Assembly (NCBI GenBank): GCA_035486355.1
Contig: DATHNE010000061.1
Coordinates: 1 to 22,482 of the forward strand
Source: Palsa-883 sp035486355
GTDB lineage: Bacteria; Pseudomonadota; Alphaproteobacteria; Acetobacterales; Acetobacteraceae
Direction: 5' to 3'
Length of the DNA stretch: 22,482 nucleotides
The notes under the pieces are model-generated. The model searched no databases. It saw only the letters and a list, made by a program, of their open reading frames with translations, and had not been told where the DNA came from. Each line of letters opens with the position of its first letter. Positions within the stretch are counted from its first letter, which is position 1. Shown piece by piece: positions 7,425-14,065 of the stretch. A program made the translations under genes and the position numbers.

Positions 7425-8984
7425 ATGCAGGCGGCAGACCCAGCGACGATCATCGACGCCCCCCCGAAATTCACCCACAAACAGATCCTGCGGGTGATCA
7501 GCGGGATTCTGCTGTGCATCCTGCTGGCTGCGATCGACCAGACCGTCGTGATCCCGGCCGTGCCCGCCATCGCTGCCGACCTGCACGGCTTCGGGCATCT
7601 CGCCTGGATCGTCTCGGCCTATCTGCTGACCTCGACGGCGATGACGCCAATTTACGGCAAGCTGTCCGATATCTACGGCAGGCGAAAACTGCTGTTGGTG
7701 GCGCTGGTGGTGTTTGCGATGTCCTCTTGCCTGTGTGCGCTGGCCCAAAGCCTGACCCAGCTTGTCGCCGCCCGCGCGCTGCAAGGTGTCGGCGGCGCCG
7801 GTCTGATGGCGATGGCGCAGGCGGCGATCGCCGATGTGGTGAGCCCACGGGAACGCGGCCGCTACCAGGGCTACATGGCCTCCACCTGGGGCATTGCCTC
7901 GATCGCTGGGCCGATCATCGGCGGCTGGGTGACCGACACACTGACCTGGCGCTGGATCTTCTGGATCAACCTGCCGATCGCGCTGGTCGCCATGCTGCTG
8001 TGTGACCGCGCGCTGAAGTTGCTGCAGACGCGGGCGCAACAGGCGCGGATCGACTGGGTCGGTGCCGGCCTGCTCACCGCCGCCGTCACCGCGTGGCTGC
8101 TTGTGCTGAGCTGGGGTGGCGTGGAAGTGCCGTGGACATCGCCGGTTATCCTGGCACTTGGCGGGATCGGCTTGCTGCTGCTGGCCCTGCTGGCGATGCA
8201 GGAGCGGCGGTTCTCCGACCCGTTGCTGCCACCGCGCCTGTTCGCCAATGCCGTGTTTACCCGCGGCGTGGCCATCGCGTTCTGCGCCGCGCTGGGTCTG
8301 TTTGGCGGCAGCTTCCTGTTGCCCCTGTTCTTCCAGCTCGTGCGCGGCGTGAACGCCGAAGCATCGGGCGTCCTCGTGGTCCCGTTCCTCGCCGCCAACT
8401 GCGTTGGCGCAGTGTGGGCCGGCGCGTTGGCGCGACGGCACGGCAAGATGAAGGCGATCATGGTGGGCGGGCTCATGGCCTGCGTCGTCGGCTTCGGACT
8501 GCTGGCGCTGATCGGGATGCACACGCCGCGCGTCGTGCTGATTTTGTATCAGGTTGTTTTGGGTTTCGGCATCGGGATGGTGATGCCGAGCTGCCTGGTT
8601 TCGGTACAGAACGCCGCCGACATGCGCGACATCGGCGCGGCAACCGGCTGCCTGCTGTTCCTGCGCTCGATGGGCGGTGCCTTCGGCAGCACGCTGGTCG
8701 GGGCCTTGCTGGCGAGCGGTTTCGCGGCGCGCCTGGCCGAGCTGGGCATCACCGCGCATATCGACCTGGGCGAGGTGCGCCAGCACGGCGGAGCGTTGGC
8801 CAGCATCGCACCAGCGACGATGCCCCATGTGCAGGCCGCGCTCGCTGACGCGTTCCATCTCGCCTTCCTAGCCTGCGCGGTGGTGATGGGCATCGCGGTG
8901 GTCGTGGCGCTGGGCATGCGCGATCTGCCACTGCGCACCAGCGCGGCAAGCGCGCCACCAGAGACGAACGCCCTGGCGCACTGA
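7425..8984 (+). CDS. MFS drug/solute exporter, DHA2 (EmrB/QacA-like) family
   Basis: A 519-residue proton-driven inner-membrane exporter of the 14-helix DHA2 class. Visible family motifs, numbered from the 7425 start: AIDQTVVIPAVPAI in helix 1 (36-49, the D1 motif), GKLSDIYGRRK in the loop between helices 2 and 3 (78-88, motif A), RALQGVGGAGLM (118-129) and GIASIAGPIIGGW in helix 5 (156-168, motif C of antiporters), followed by WRWIFWINLPI. About 14 hydrophobic segments can be counted, ending near the C-terminus. I prefer ATG 7425, preceded by GCGGAG, over ATG 7371, which would add 18 hydrophilic residues before the conserved part and overlaps a -10-like box. No periplasmic adaptor or outer-membrane partner gene lies nearby, so the substrate cannot be inferred. 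It may be cotranscribed with the dioxygenase gene 59 bases downstream. Confidence 0.92.
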   Translation: MQAADPATIIDAPPKFTHKQILRVISGILLCILLAAIDQTVVIPAVPAIAADLHGFGHLAWIVSAYLLTSTAMTPIYGKLSDIYGRRKLLLVALVVFAMSSCLCALAQSLTQLVAARALQGVGGAGLMAMAQAAIADVVSPRERGRYQGYMASTWGIASIAGPIIGGWVTDTLTWRWIFWINLPIALVAMLLCDRALKLLQTRAQQARIDWVGAGLLTAAVTAWLLVLSWGGVEVPWTSPVILALGGIGLLLLALLAMQERRFSDPLLPPRLFANAVFTRGVAIAFCAALGLFGGSFLLPLFFQLVRGVNAEASGVLVVPFLAANCVGAVWAGALARRHGKMKAIMVGGLMACVVGFGLLALIGMHTPRVVLILYQVVLGFGIGMVMPSCLVSVQNAADMRDIGAATGCLLFLRSMGGAFGSTLVGALLASGFAARLAELGITAHIDLGEVRQHGGALASIAPATMPHVQAALADAFHLAFLACAVVMGIAVVVALGMRDLPLRTSAASAPPETNALAH

Positions 8985-8997
8985 GGCGTTGCCTCAG
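8981..8997 (+). terminator. Perfect 7-bp hairpin over the MFS stop codon
   Basis: CTGAGGC (8981-8987) and GCCTCAG (8991-8997) pair perfectly around the loop GTT. The stop codon TGA of the MFS gene lies within the left arm. There is no T-tract, so it is not a classical terminator. It may protect the 3' end or modulate readthrough into the downstream dioxygenase gene. Confidence 0.35.
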
Positions 8998-9023
8998 GGC
9001 AAGCGGTGGCGCGAGACTTGCTT

Positions 9024-9040
9024 CTCCGCACGCGGAGGGC
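9024..9040 (+). promoter_or_regulatory. Shine-Dalgarno of the dioxygenase gene inside a small hairpin
   Basis: CTCCG at 9024-9028 can pair with CGGAG at 9033-9037, loop CACG, enclosing part of the GGAGGG ribosome binding site that ends four bases before ATG 9044. The stem is short; it could modestly restrict translation initiation. It may also be chance in G+C-rich DNA. Confidence 0.25.
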
Positions 9041-9043
9041 TGC

Positions 9044-9850
9044 ATGAGCACCATCGAGGAGGATTTCGATCGCGACGGCGCGGTGTGCCTGCGCCAGGTT
9101 TTCGCGCCCCATTGGATCGAGACCCTGGCACGCGGCGTGGCGCGTAACCTGGCGGCGCCGAGCCCGCTCGCCAAACGCTATACGCCGGACGGCAAGCCCG
9201 GGCTGTTCCTTGGTGATTATTGCAGCTGGCGGCGCATTCCGGAGTACCGCGACTTCCTGATGAACTCGTCCGCCCCGGCGATCGCTGGACGCTTCATGCA
9301 GTCGCACAAGGTCAATCTCTTCCACGAGCATGTGCTGGTGAAGGAGCCCGGCACCGAGGAGCCGACGCCGTGGCATCACGACCTCCCCTATTACGCGATC
9401 GCGGGCACCCAGATGTGCAGCCTGTGGGTGCCGCTGGATCCAGTGACGCGCGAGACCTCGGTGGAGTACGTCGCGGGGTCACATAAATGGGGTGCGTGGT
9501 ACACGCCGAAGCGCTTCAATGATGGCGATGATCACGATGCGAAGGATGACCGGCTGAAGACCGTGCCCGATATCGACAGCCATCGCGACCAATACACGCT
9601 GCTGGGGTGGGACATGCAGCCCGGTGACGCGATCCTGTTCAACGGGTTGGTGCTGCACGGCGCGCCAGGCAATCGTTCCACCAACCGCCGACGTGCGTTC
9701 GCGGCACGTTACACCGGGGATGATGTGCGTTACGCATTGCGGCCCGGTTACATGTCGCCGCCACCGCATGGATTTCCGGGCGCGCCAGCCCCCGGTGAGC
9801 CGATGGACAGTGAGGCATTTCCCGTGGTGTGGCGCGCCGCGGCAGCGTAG
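9044..9850 (+). CDS. PhyH-type Fe(II)/2-oxoglutarate dioxygenase
   Basis: A 268-residue member of the phytanoyl-CoA dioxygenase (PhyH) superfamily, cytosolic enzymes that hydroxylate small substrates with Fe(II), oxygen and 2-oxoglutarate. The metal triad is visible: HxD at His111/Asp113 in TPWHHDLPYY and the distal His205 in GLVLHGAPGN. Arginines at 215-217 (NRRRAFAARYTGDD) follow at the distance expected for the 2-oxoglutarate carboxylate anchor. CSLWVPLDPVTRETS is the typical strand after the first motif. ATG 9044 is preceded by GGAGGG at 9035-9040, a good Shine-Dalgarno sequence that can pair with CTCCG just upstream. The gene lies 59 bases after the MFS exporter and 4 bases before the cation-efflux-like gene, suggesting one transcript. 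The substrate is unknown; bacterial homologues include ectoine hydroxylases and tailoring enzymes, but nothing here singles one out. Confidence 0.9.
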   Translation: MSTIEEDFDRDGAVCLRQVFAPHWIETLARGVARNLAAPSPLAKRYTPDGKPGLFLGDYCSWRRIPEYRDFLMNSSAPAIAGRFMQSHKVNLFHEHVLVKEPGTEEPTPWHHDLPYYAIAGTQMCSLWVPLDPVTRETSVEYVAGSHKWGAWYTPKRFNDGDDHDAKDDRLKTVPDIDSHRDQYTLLGWDMQPGDAILFNGLVLHGAPGNRSTNRRRAFAARYTGDDVRYALRPGYMSPPPHGFPGAPAPGEPMDSEAFPVVWRAAAA

Positions 9851-9854
9851 CGGG

Positions 9855-10508
9855 ATGGAAGAGCTCGATCCGGATGAACTCGCGGTCCATCCGGGACTGC
9901 CGCGTGCGGTCGCATGGGTCGCCACGCTGAACGCAGGTTATTTCGTGATCGAATTCACCGTCGCGCTGGCGATCGGATCGGTGTCGTTGTTCGCGGATTC
10001 GGTGGATTTCCTCGAGGATGCCGCAGTCAACCTGCTGGTGTTGCTGGCTCTGGGCTGGCCGGCGCGGCGGCGCGCCCTGATGGGTGGCGTCCTCGGCTTG
10101 ATGCTGCTGGCGCCCAGCGTCGGCACATTATGGACGGCATGGCAAAAGCTCGGGGCACCGATCGCGCCATCCGCCGTGCCGCTGACACTGGCCGGGTTGG
10201 GCGCACTCGTGGTCAATGTCGGTTGCGCCTGGATGCTGCTGCGCTGGCGCGCGGCGCGCGGCAGCCTGACCCGTGGGGCGTTCCTGTCCGCGCGCAATGA
10301 TGCGATCGCGAACGTGGCGATCGTTGCCGCGGGTGTGGTGACAGCGGTCTATCCGACACCCTGGCCGGATCTGGCCGTCGGAATTGGCATTTTCCTGATC
10401 AACCTGAATGCCACGCGGGAGATCTGGGAAGCGGCGCTCAAAGAGTTTCATCCGACCACACCTCGCCCGCCTGCGGGAGAGGTCGCAGAGCATAAGCGAC
10501 GCGGGTGA
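9855..10508 (+). CDS. Cation-efflux (CDF)-like membrane protein, minimal form
   Basis: A 217-residue inner-membrane protein with the transmembrane part of the cation diffusion facilitator family, proton-coupled exporters of Zn2+ and similar metals. NAGYFVIEFTVALAIGSVSLFADSVDFLEDA (residues 26-56) covers helices 1-2 of the family, and SARNDAIANVAIV (145-157) corresponds to helix 5. The metal site looks altered: helix 2 has Asp51-x3-Asp55 rather than His-x3-Asp, and helix 5 keeps Asp149 with Ser145 instead of His. The cytoplasmic C-terminal metal-sensing domain of typical members is absent. ATG 9855 starts four bases after the dioxygenase stop, so the two are probably translated from one message. 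The last 15 codons, from Pro203 to the stop, lie inside a dispersed repeat, so the native C-terminus was probably replaced. Metal specificity cannot be read from the sequence. Confidence 0.8.
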   Translation: MEELDPDELAVHPGLPRAVAWVATLNAGYFVIEFTVALAIGSVSLFADSVDFLEDAAVNLLVLLALGWPARRRALMGGVLGLMLLAPSVGTLWTAWQKLGAPIAPSAVPLTLAGLGALVVNVGCAWMLLRWRAARGSLTRGAFLSARNDAIANVAIVAAGVVTAVYPTPWPDLAVGIGIFLINLNATREIWEAALKEFHPTTPRPPAGEVAEHKRRG

Positions 10509-10576
10509 GGGTAGCGCACGCCGCCCCACCCTCACCCCGCTCCGCTCGCCGACCTCTGCCGCAAGCGCGGGCGAGG
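10461..10576. repeat. Nested inverted-repeat element, copy 1
   Basis: A 116-bp element bounded by perfect 10-bp inverted ends, CCTCGCCCGC (10461-10470) and GCGGGCGAGG (10567-10576). An inner stem is formed by GGGTGAGGGT (10503-10512) and ACCCTCACCC (10528-10537). It shares the segments GGGAGAGGTCGC, GCGACGCGGGTGAGGG and CGCCGACCTCT with copy 2 at 13934-14055. It lies between the convergent cation-efflux-like gene and livF, and the former's stop codon is inside it. Its fold could terminate or protect both converging transcripts. It resembles REP/MITE-like intergenic repeats; no transposase is nearby. Confidence 0.75.
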
Positions 10577-10591
10577 CATGTCCGGCGGTTC

Positions 10592-11341
10592 CTAACGTGT
10601 GTACAACCACCGGCTGACCAGCGTTTCCAGATCATCGGTGAACATGCCGCGCGGGCCTTCCTCCAACAGCGTGCCCGTCCGCATCACGTAGACGTGGTCT
10701 GAAATCCCGATCGCGCCTTTGATATTCTGATCCACAAGCAGAATGGCTTTCCCCGATTGGGCCAGCCCCGCGATCAGCTCGTAGATCTGTGCCGTCACGC
10801 GCGGTTCCACACTCGCGGTCGGCTCGTCGATCAACATCACCGTCGGATCTGTCAGCAAGGCGCGCGCGATCTCCAATTGACGCTGCTGGCCGCCGGACAG
10901 CGTGCCAGCCAGTTGATGCCGGCGCTCGCGCAGGATCGGGAACTGCGCGTAGGCGCGCTCGATCCGTTCGACGACCAGATGACGCGCCTTGCGGAAGGAC
11001 CAGGTCCCCAACCGTAGATTCGCATCCACCGACAGGAACGGAAACACGCTTGGCCGTTGCGGCAAATATGTAATCCCATGTGATGCCATCTGATGCGCGG
11101 CCACCCCGCGCAGTGATTGCGGCCCGAGCTTGATCTCGCCTTCCAGCGCCGGCAGGAAGCCAAACATCACTTTCAGCAACGTCGACTTGCCGGTGCCGTT
11201 TGGCCCAAGCACACACCGGACCTCGCCCGCCAGCACGTCGAGCGCCATGCCGTTCAGGATGTTGATCCCCGGCAGATAGCCAGCCACCACGCCGCGCACC
11301 GTCAGCGCCGGCACCACATGCGATGTATCAGACCCCGGCAT
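10592..11341 (-). CDS. livF: HAAT-family ABC importer ATPase, LivF-like
   Basis: The second ATPase of a branched-chain amino-acid/amide type ABC importer; 249 residues, the usual length. Walker A GPNGTGKS (46-53), Q-loop PQ (94-95), signature LSGGQ (148-152), Walker B VMLIDE (168-173) and the LLVDQN switch region are all present. It hydrolyses ATP on the cytoplasmic face together with LivG to power LivHM. I place the start at ATG 11341, which overlaps the last 14 bases of livG; the frame extends further upstream but only with non-homologous residues. A GGAGGT lies about 13 bases before it, rather far for a Shine-Dalgarno sequence, so translational coupling is likely. It is the last gene of the five-gene minus-strand operon; repeat copy 1 follows its stop by 15 bases. 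Confidence 0.93.
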   Translation of the reverse strand: MPGSDTSHVVPALTVRGVVAGYLPGINILNGMALDVLAGEVRCVLGPNGTGKSTLLKVMFGFLPALEGEIKLGPQSLRGVAAHQMASHGITYLPQRPSVFPFLSVDANLRLGTWSFRKARHLVVERIERAYAQFPILRERRHQLAGTLSGGQQRQLEIARALLTDPTVMLIDEPTASVEPRVTAQIYELIAGLAQSGKAILLVDQNIKGAIGISDHVYVMRTGTLLEEGPRGMFTDDLETLVSRWLYTR

Positions 11342-12050
11342 AGGCACGCAGCACCTCCTGGTCCTGCCGCACCTCATCGACCGTTCCGTCAGCGATCTTG
11401 GCACCACGCGCCATCACCACCAGGCGCTTCACCAAGCGCTGGATCGCCTCGATGTCATGATCCACCACGACGAAGCTGCGACCCTGCCCGTGCAGGGTCT
11501 GGATCAGCACGATGATCTCGTCGCGCAGGAACGGGTTCACGCCGGCGAAGGGCTCGTCCAGAAACAGTATTTCCGGATCCAGCATCAGCGCCCGCCCCAG
11601 CTCCAGCAGCTTCTGCTGGCCGCCGGACAGGTTACGCGCCTGCAGATCCTCCAGATGGCTGAGCTTGAGGAAATCCAGGTGCCGCCGCGCCGTGGCCGTT
11701 GCCTCGGCCCAGGTCGAGTGCGGCCGTGCCAGCCCCGGCACCAGCATGTTCTCCAATACCGTCATGCGGCTGAACAACTGGGTGATCTGGAAGGTGCGGC
11801 CCACCTTGCGCACGGCGAACTGGCTGGCCGACAGGCCATCGGCTGGCGCGTCGTGCACCAGGATATGGCCGGCCGCGGGCGCCAGGTGCCCGGTCAGCAT
11901 ATTAATCGTTGTCGTCTTGCCCGATCCGTTCGGGCCGATCAGTCCGACCAGCTCGCCCTGCCGCACCGCGAGGTCGAGGCCGTTGACCGCGACGATGCCA
12001 CCAAACCGTTTTGTGAGACCGCGCGCCTCAATCAGTACCGGCGCGGTCAT
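11328..12050 (-). CDS. livG: HAAT-family ABC importer ATPase, LivG-like
   Basis: The first ATPase of the importer; 240 residues. Walker A GPNGSGKT (39-46), signature LSGGQ (141-145), Walker B ILFLDE (161-166) and the switch VVVDHDIEAIQRL (195-207) are intact. The segment RTFQITQLFSRMTVLEN (85-101) holds the Q-loop and is diagnostic for LivG rather than LivF. Start ATG 12050 overlaps the livM stop codon in an ATGA arrangement, indicating translational coupling. Its 3' end overlaps livF by 14 bases. LivG and LivF form the heterodimeric motor of the permease LivHM. Confidence 0.94.
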   Translation of the reverse strand: MTAPVLIEARGLTKRFGGIVAVNGLDLAVRQGELVGLIGPNGSGKTTTINMLTGHLAPAAGHILVHDAPADGLSASQFAVRKVGRTFQITQLFSRMTVLENMLVPGLARPHSTWAEATATARRHLDFLKLSHLEDLQARNLSGGQQKLLELGRALMLDPEILFLDEPFAGVNPFLRDEIIVLIQTLHGQGRSFVVVDHDIEAIQRLVKRLVVMARGAKIADGTVDEVRQDQEVLRAYAGV

Positions 12051-12994
12051 GGCGCCACATTCGCCGGCGCGCGCGCTATTGTCAGTCGCTTCACTCCGGC
12101 AAAGCCCAACGCAAGTAGGCCGTTGCGCGCGAAACGAATCGTCAGCAGCAGCAATGCGCCGAACAGCACCAGGCGCCATTCACCGTAGCTGCGCAGCGCC
12201 TCTACCAAGGCCTCACACAACAACGCGCCGACCGTGGCTGCGAACAGGCTTTCGGCCCCGCCAATCACCGCCATTGCGACGACTAGCCCCATCTGGTCGA
12301 CCGAGCCGATATCCGGCGTCAGGATGCCGATGTAGTGGCCGTAAAACCCGCCCGCGAGGCCGGCGAAGCTGGAAGCGATCGCGAAGGCCAACACGCGGAA
12401 CCGCACCACCTTCACGCCCGCCGCGGCGGCGGCTTCCTCGTTCTCGCGAATAGCGCGGAAGAACAGGCCCCAGCGCGAGCGGGTCAGCCACACCATCAAC
12501 CCCAATGCGATCGCCAGCAGCATAAGGCCCAGGTAGTAGTACGGTGCATCGGACCGTGTGTGGAACAAGGGTGTGACCTCGAGGCCACCCGACCCGCCAG
12601 TCACTTCGTTTTCCGATACGAATATGATGCGCAGCACCTCGGAAAACGCCACGGTGAACAACGCCAGATAGGGTCCACGCATGCGCAGCCCGATATAGCC
12701 GATGCCGGCGCCCACCACCGCGCACAACACCACGCCCGCGGCCCAGCCCAACGGGATTGGCACACCGAGGTCCATCACCAGCAGGCCTGAGGTGTAGGCC
12801 CCCAACGAGACAAACGCCATGTGACCGAAGGAGAACTGCCCGGTCTGGCCGGCAAGCAGCGCCCAGCTCGCGGCGACGATGGCGTAGAACAGCGCCAGCA
12901 CGCCAACGGTCAGCCAATAGCCGTTCACCAGGTACGGGAACGCCAGCACCAACACCGCCAGCAGCGCGCCGGGCACGACCTGCGCGTTCCGCAC
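12047..12994 (-). CDS. livM: HAAT-family ABC importer permease, LivM-like
   Basis: One of two membrane permeases of the importer; 315 residues with about eight to ten hydrophobic segments. Family signatures are LLAGQTGQFSFGHMAFVSLGAYTSG (about 46-70), LRMRGPYLALFTVAFSEVLR (cytoplasmic loop and helix) and SRWGLFFRAIRENEEAAAAAGV, the loop contacting the ATPases. The start codon is GTG at 12994, three bases after the livH stop; the next in-frame starts would cut into the first helix. The stop overlaps the livG start in ATGA. The C-terminal RFARNGLLALGF is typical. Together with LivH it forms the channel for an amino acid or amide delivered by the periplasmic binding protein encoded at the head of the operon. 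Confidence 0.93.
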   Translation of the reverse strand: MRNAQVVPGALLAVLVLAFPYLVNGYWLTVGVLALFYAIVAASWALLAGQTGQFSFGHMAFVSLGAYTSGLLVMDLGVPIPLGWAAGVVLCAVVGAGIGYIGLRMRGPYLALFTVAFSEVLRIIFVSENEVTGGSGGLEVTPLFHTRSDAPYYYLGLMLLAIALGLMVWLTRSRWGLFFRAIRENEEAAAAAGVKVVRFRVLAFAIASSFAGLAGGFYGHYIGILTPDIGSVDQMGLVVAMAVIGGAESLFAATVGALLCEALVEALRSYGEWRLVLFGALLLLTIRFARNGLLALGFAGVKRLTIARAPANVAP

Positions 12995-12997
12995 CGC

Positions 12998-13900
12998 CTA
13001 TTCCATCTGCGTGTGCACGCGGCCGAACAGGCCGGTGGGACGGACCAGCAGCACGATCATCAGCACCAAAAGGCTGAACGCCTGGGCATAGGTCAGGCTG
13101 CGCGACGGATCGGGGAAGACGGCGACGAACATGCTTTCGGACAGACCGATCAACAGACCGGCGATGATGCTGCCACTGACCGAGCCCATGCCGCCCAGGA
13201 TGACGATCGCGAAAGCCTGCGTGTCCGGCATCAGCCCCATCGACGGCGACAGCGAATAGATCGGCCCCACCAGCGCCCCTGCCCCACCCGCCAGCGCGCT
13301 GCCGATGCCGAAGGCCAGCATGTAGAAGCGCTGGTCGTTGATACCGACGATCGCGGCCGACTCGCGCGATTGACTGACCGCGTTCAGCGCCTCGCCCCAG
13401 ATAGTGCGATTCATGAACAGCACGAGGCCGACCAGAATCGTGATGCCGGCACCAGCCGCAAACACGCGATCCCAGGTCATCACCAGGTCACCGACCACCA
13501 GCGCGCCCTGCCAGAAGGACGGCGGGCGCAGTGGATAGGGGCCGAAGATGATCAATGCGATGTTGCGCAGGAAGATCGAGAGGCCGAACGTGACCAGGAT
13601 GCCGTAGTCGCCCTTGCGCTCGGTGGAGGGTTTGTAGATCGGCGTCAGCAGCGTGCGTTCGACCAGCACCGCCAGCAGGAAGCTCGCTGCCATGGCCACC
13701 AACACCGCCGGCAGCGGCGGGATACCGAGTAAGCTGATGGCGAAATAACCGAAATAGCCGCCCATCATGTAGATCTCGCCGTGGGCAAAGTTGACGATCT
13801 TCAGGATGGAGAAGATCACCGTCAGGCCACAGGCGATGACGGCGTAGATGACGCCGATCACCAGGCCATTCAGCGCCTGGATCAGGAGATAGTCGGACAT
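12998..13900 (-). CDS. livH: HAAT-family ABC importer permease, LivH-like
   Basis: The second permease; 300 residues, all helical and hydrophobic. It starts LIQALNGLVIGVIYAVIACGLTVIFSILKIVNFAHGE, the classic LivH N-terminus. RTIWGEALNAVSQSRESAAIVGI is the ATPase-contact loop, and ILGGMGSVSGSIIAGLLIGLSES is the conserved stretch near the C-terminus. ATG 13900 begins exactly at the family start. Between its start and the stop of the upstream substrate-binding gene lie 165 bases almost filled by repeat copy 2. Downstream it is spaced three bases from livM. This spacing suggests that permease expression is set separately from that of the binding protein within one operon. Confidence 0.94.
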   Translation of the reverse strand: MSDYLLIQALNGLVIGVIYAVIACGLTVIFSILKIVNFAHGEIYMMGGYFGYFAISLLGIPPLPAVLVAMAASFLLAVLVERTLLTPIYKPSTERKGDYGILVTFGLSIFLRNIALIIFGPYPLRPPSFWQGALVVGDLVMTWDRVFAAGAGITILVGLVLFMNRTIWGEALNAVSQSRESAAIVGINDQRFYMLAFGIGSALAGGAGALVGPIYSLSPSMGLMPDTQAFAIVILGGMGSVSGSIIAGLLIGLSESMFVAVFPDPSRSLTYAQAFSLLVLMIVLLVRPTGLFGRVHTQME

Positions 13901-13933
13901 TATGCGGCGCTGACCGGTGCGCTGATGCGTACA

Positions 13934-14055
13934 TCTCTCCCGCGGCAGCGGGAGAGGTCGCGGACAGCAGCGACGCGGGTGAGGGTCGCGCGTGCGGCAC
14001 CTCCCTCACCGGGCGACGCTCCGCGCGCCGACCTCTCCCACGATGTGGGAGAGGT
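13934..14055. repeat. Nested inverted-repeat element, copy 2, inside the ABC operon
   Basis: A 122-bp element made of three stem-loops: CTCTCCCGC/GCGGGAGAG (13935-13943 with 13948-13956), GGTGAGGG/CCCTCACC (13978-13985 with 14003-14010), and a perfect 10-bp hairpin CCTCTCCCAC/GTGGGAGAGG (14032-14041 with 14045-14054, loop GAT). The outer arms also pair with each other. It fills the gap between the substrate-binding gene and livH. It is related to copy 1 at 10461-10576 through its shared GGGAGAGGTCGC and GCGACGCGGGTGAGGG segments. On the minus-strand mRNA it would fold directly after the substrate-binding stop codon. Confidence 0.8.
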
Positions 14056-14065
14056 GGACAATCCT

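Noticed and set aside
7236..8858. A 540-codon minus-strand frame opposite the MFS gene
   Set aside because: Composition is rich in Gln, His, Arg and Gly without domains, typical of the antisense of G+C-rich membrane-protein genes; the MFS frame explains the region.
10461..10576. Repeat copy 1 as a CRISPR repeat or insertion sequence
   Set aside because: There is no regular spacer array, no transposase and no obvious target duplication; it is a single palindromic element related to one other copy 3.4 kb away.
12821..13732. A 303-codon plus-strand frame opposite livH and livM
   Set aside because: Low-complexity His/Gln/Arg shadow of the permease genes, with no motifs or ribosome binding site.
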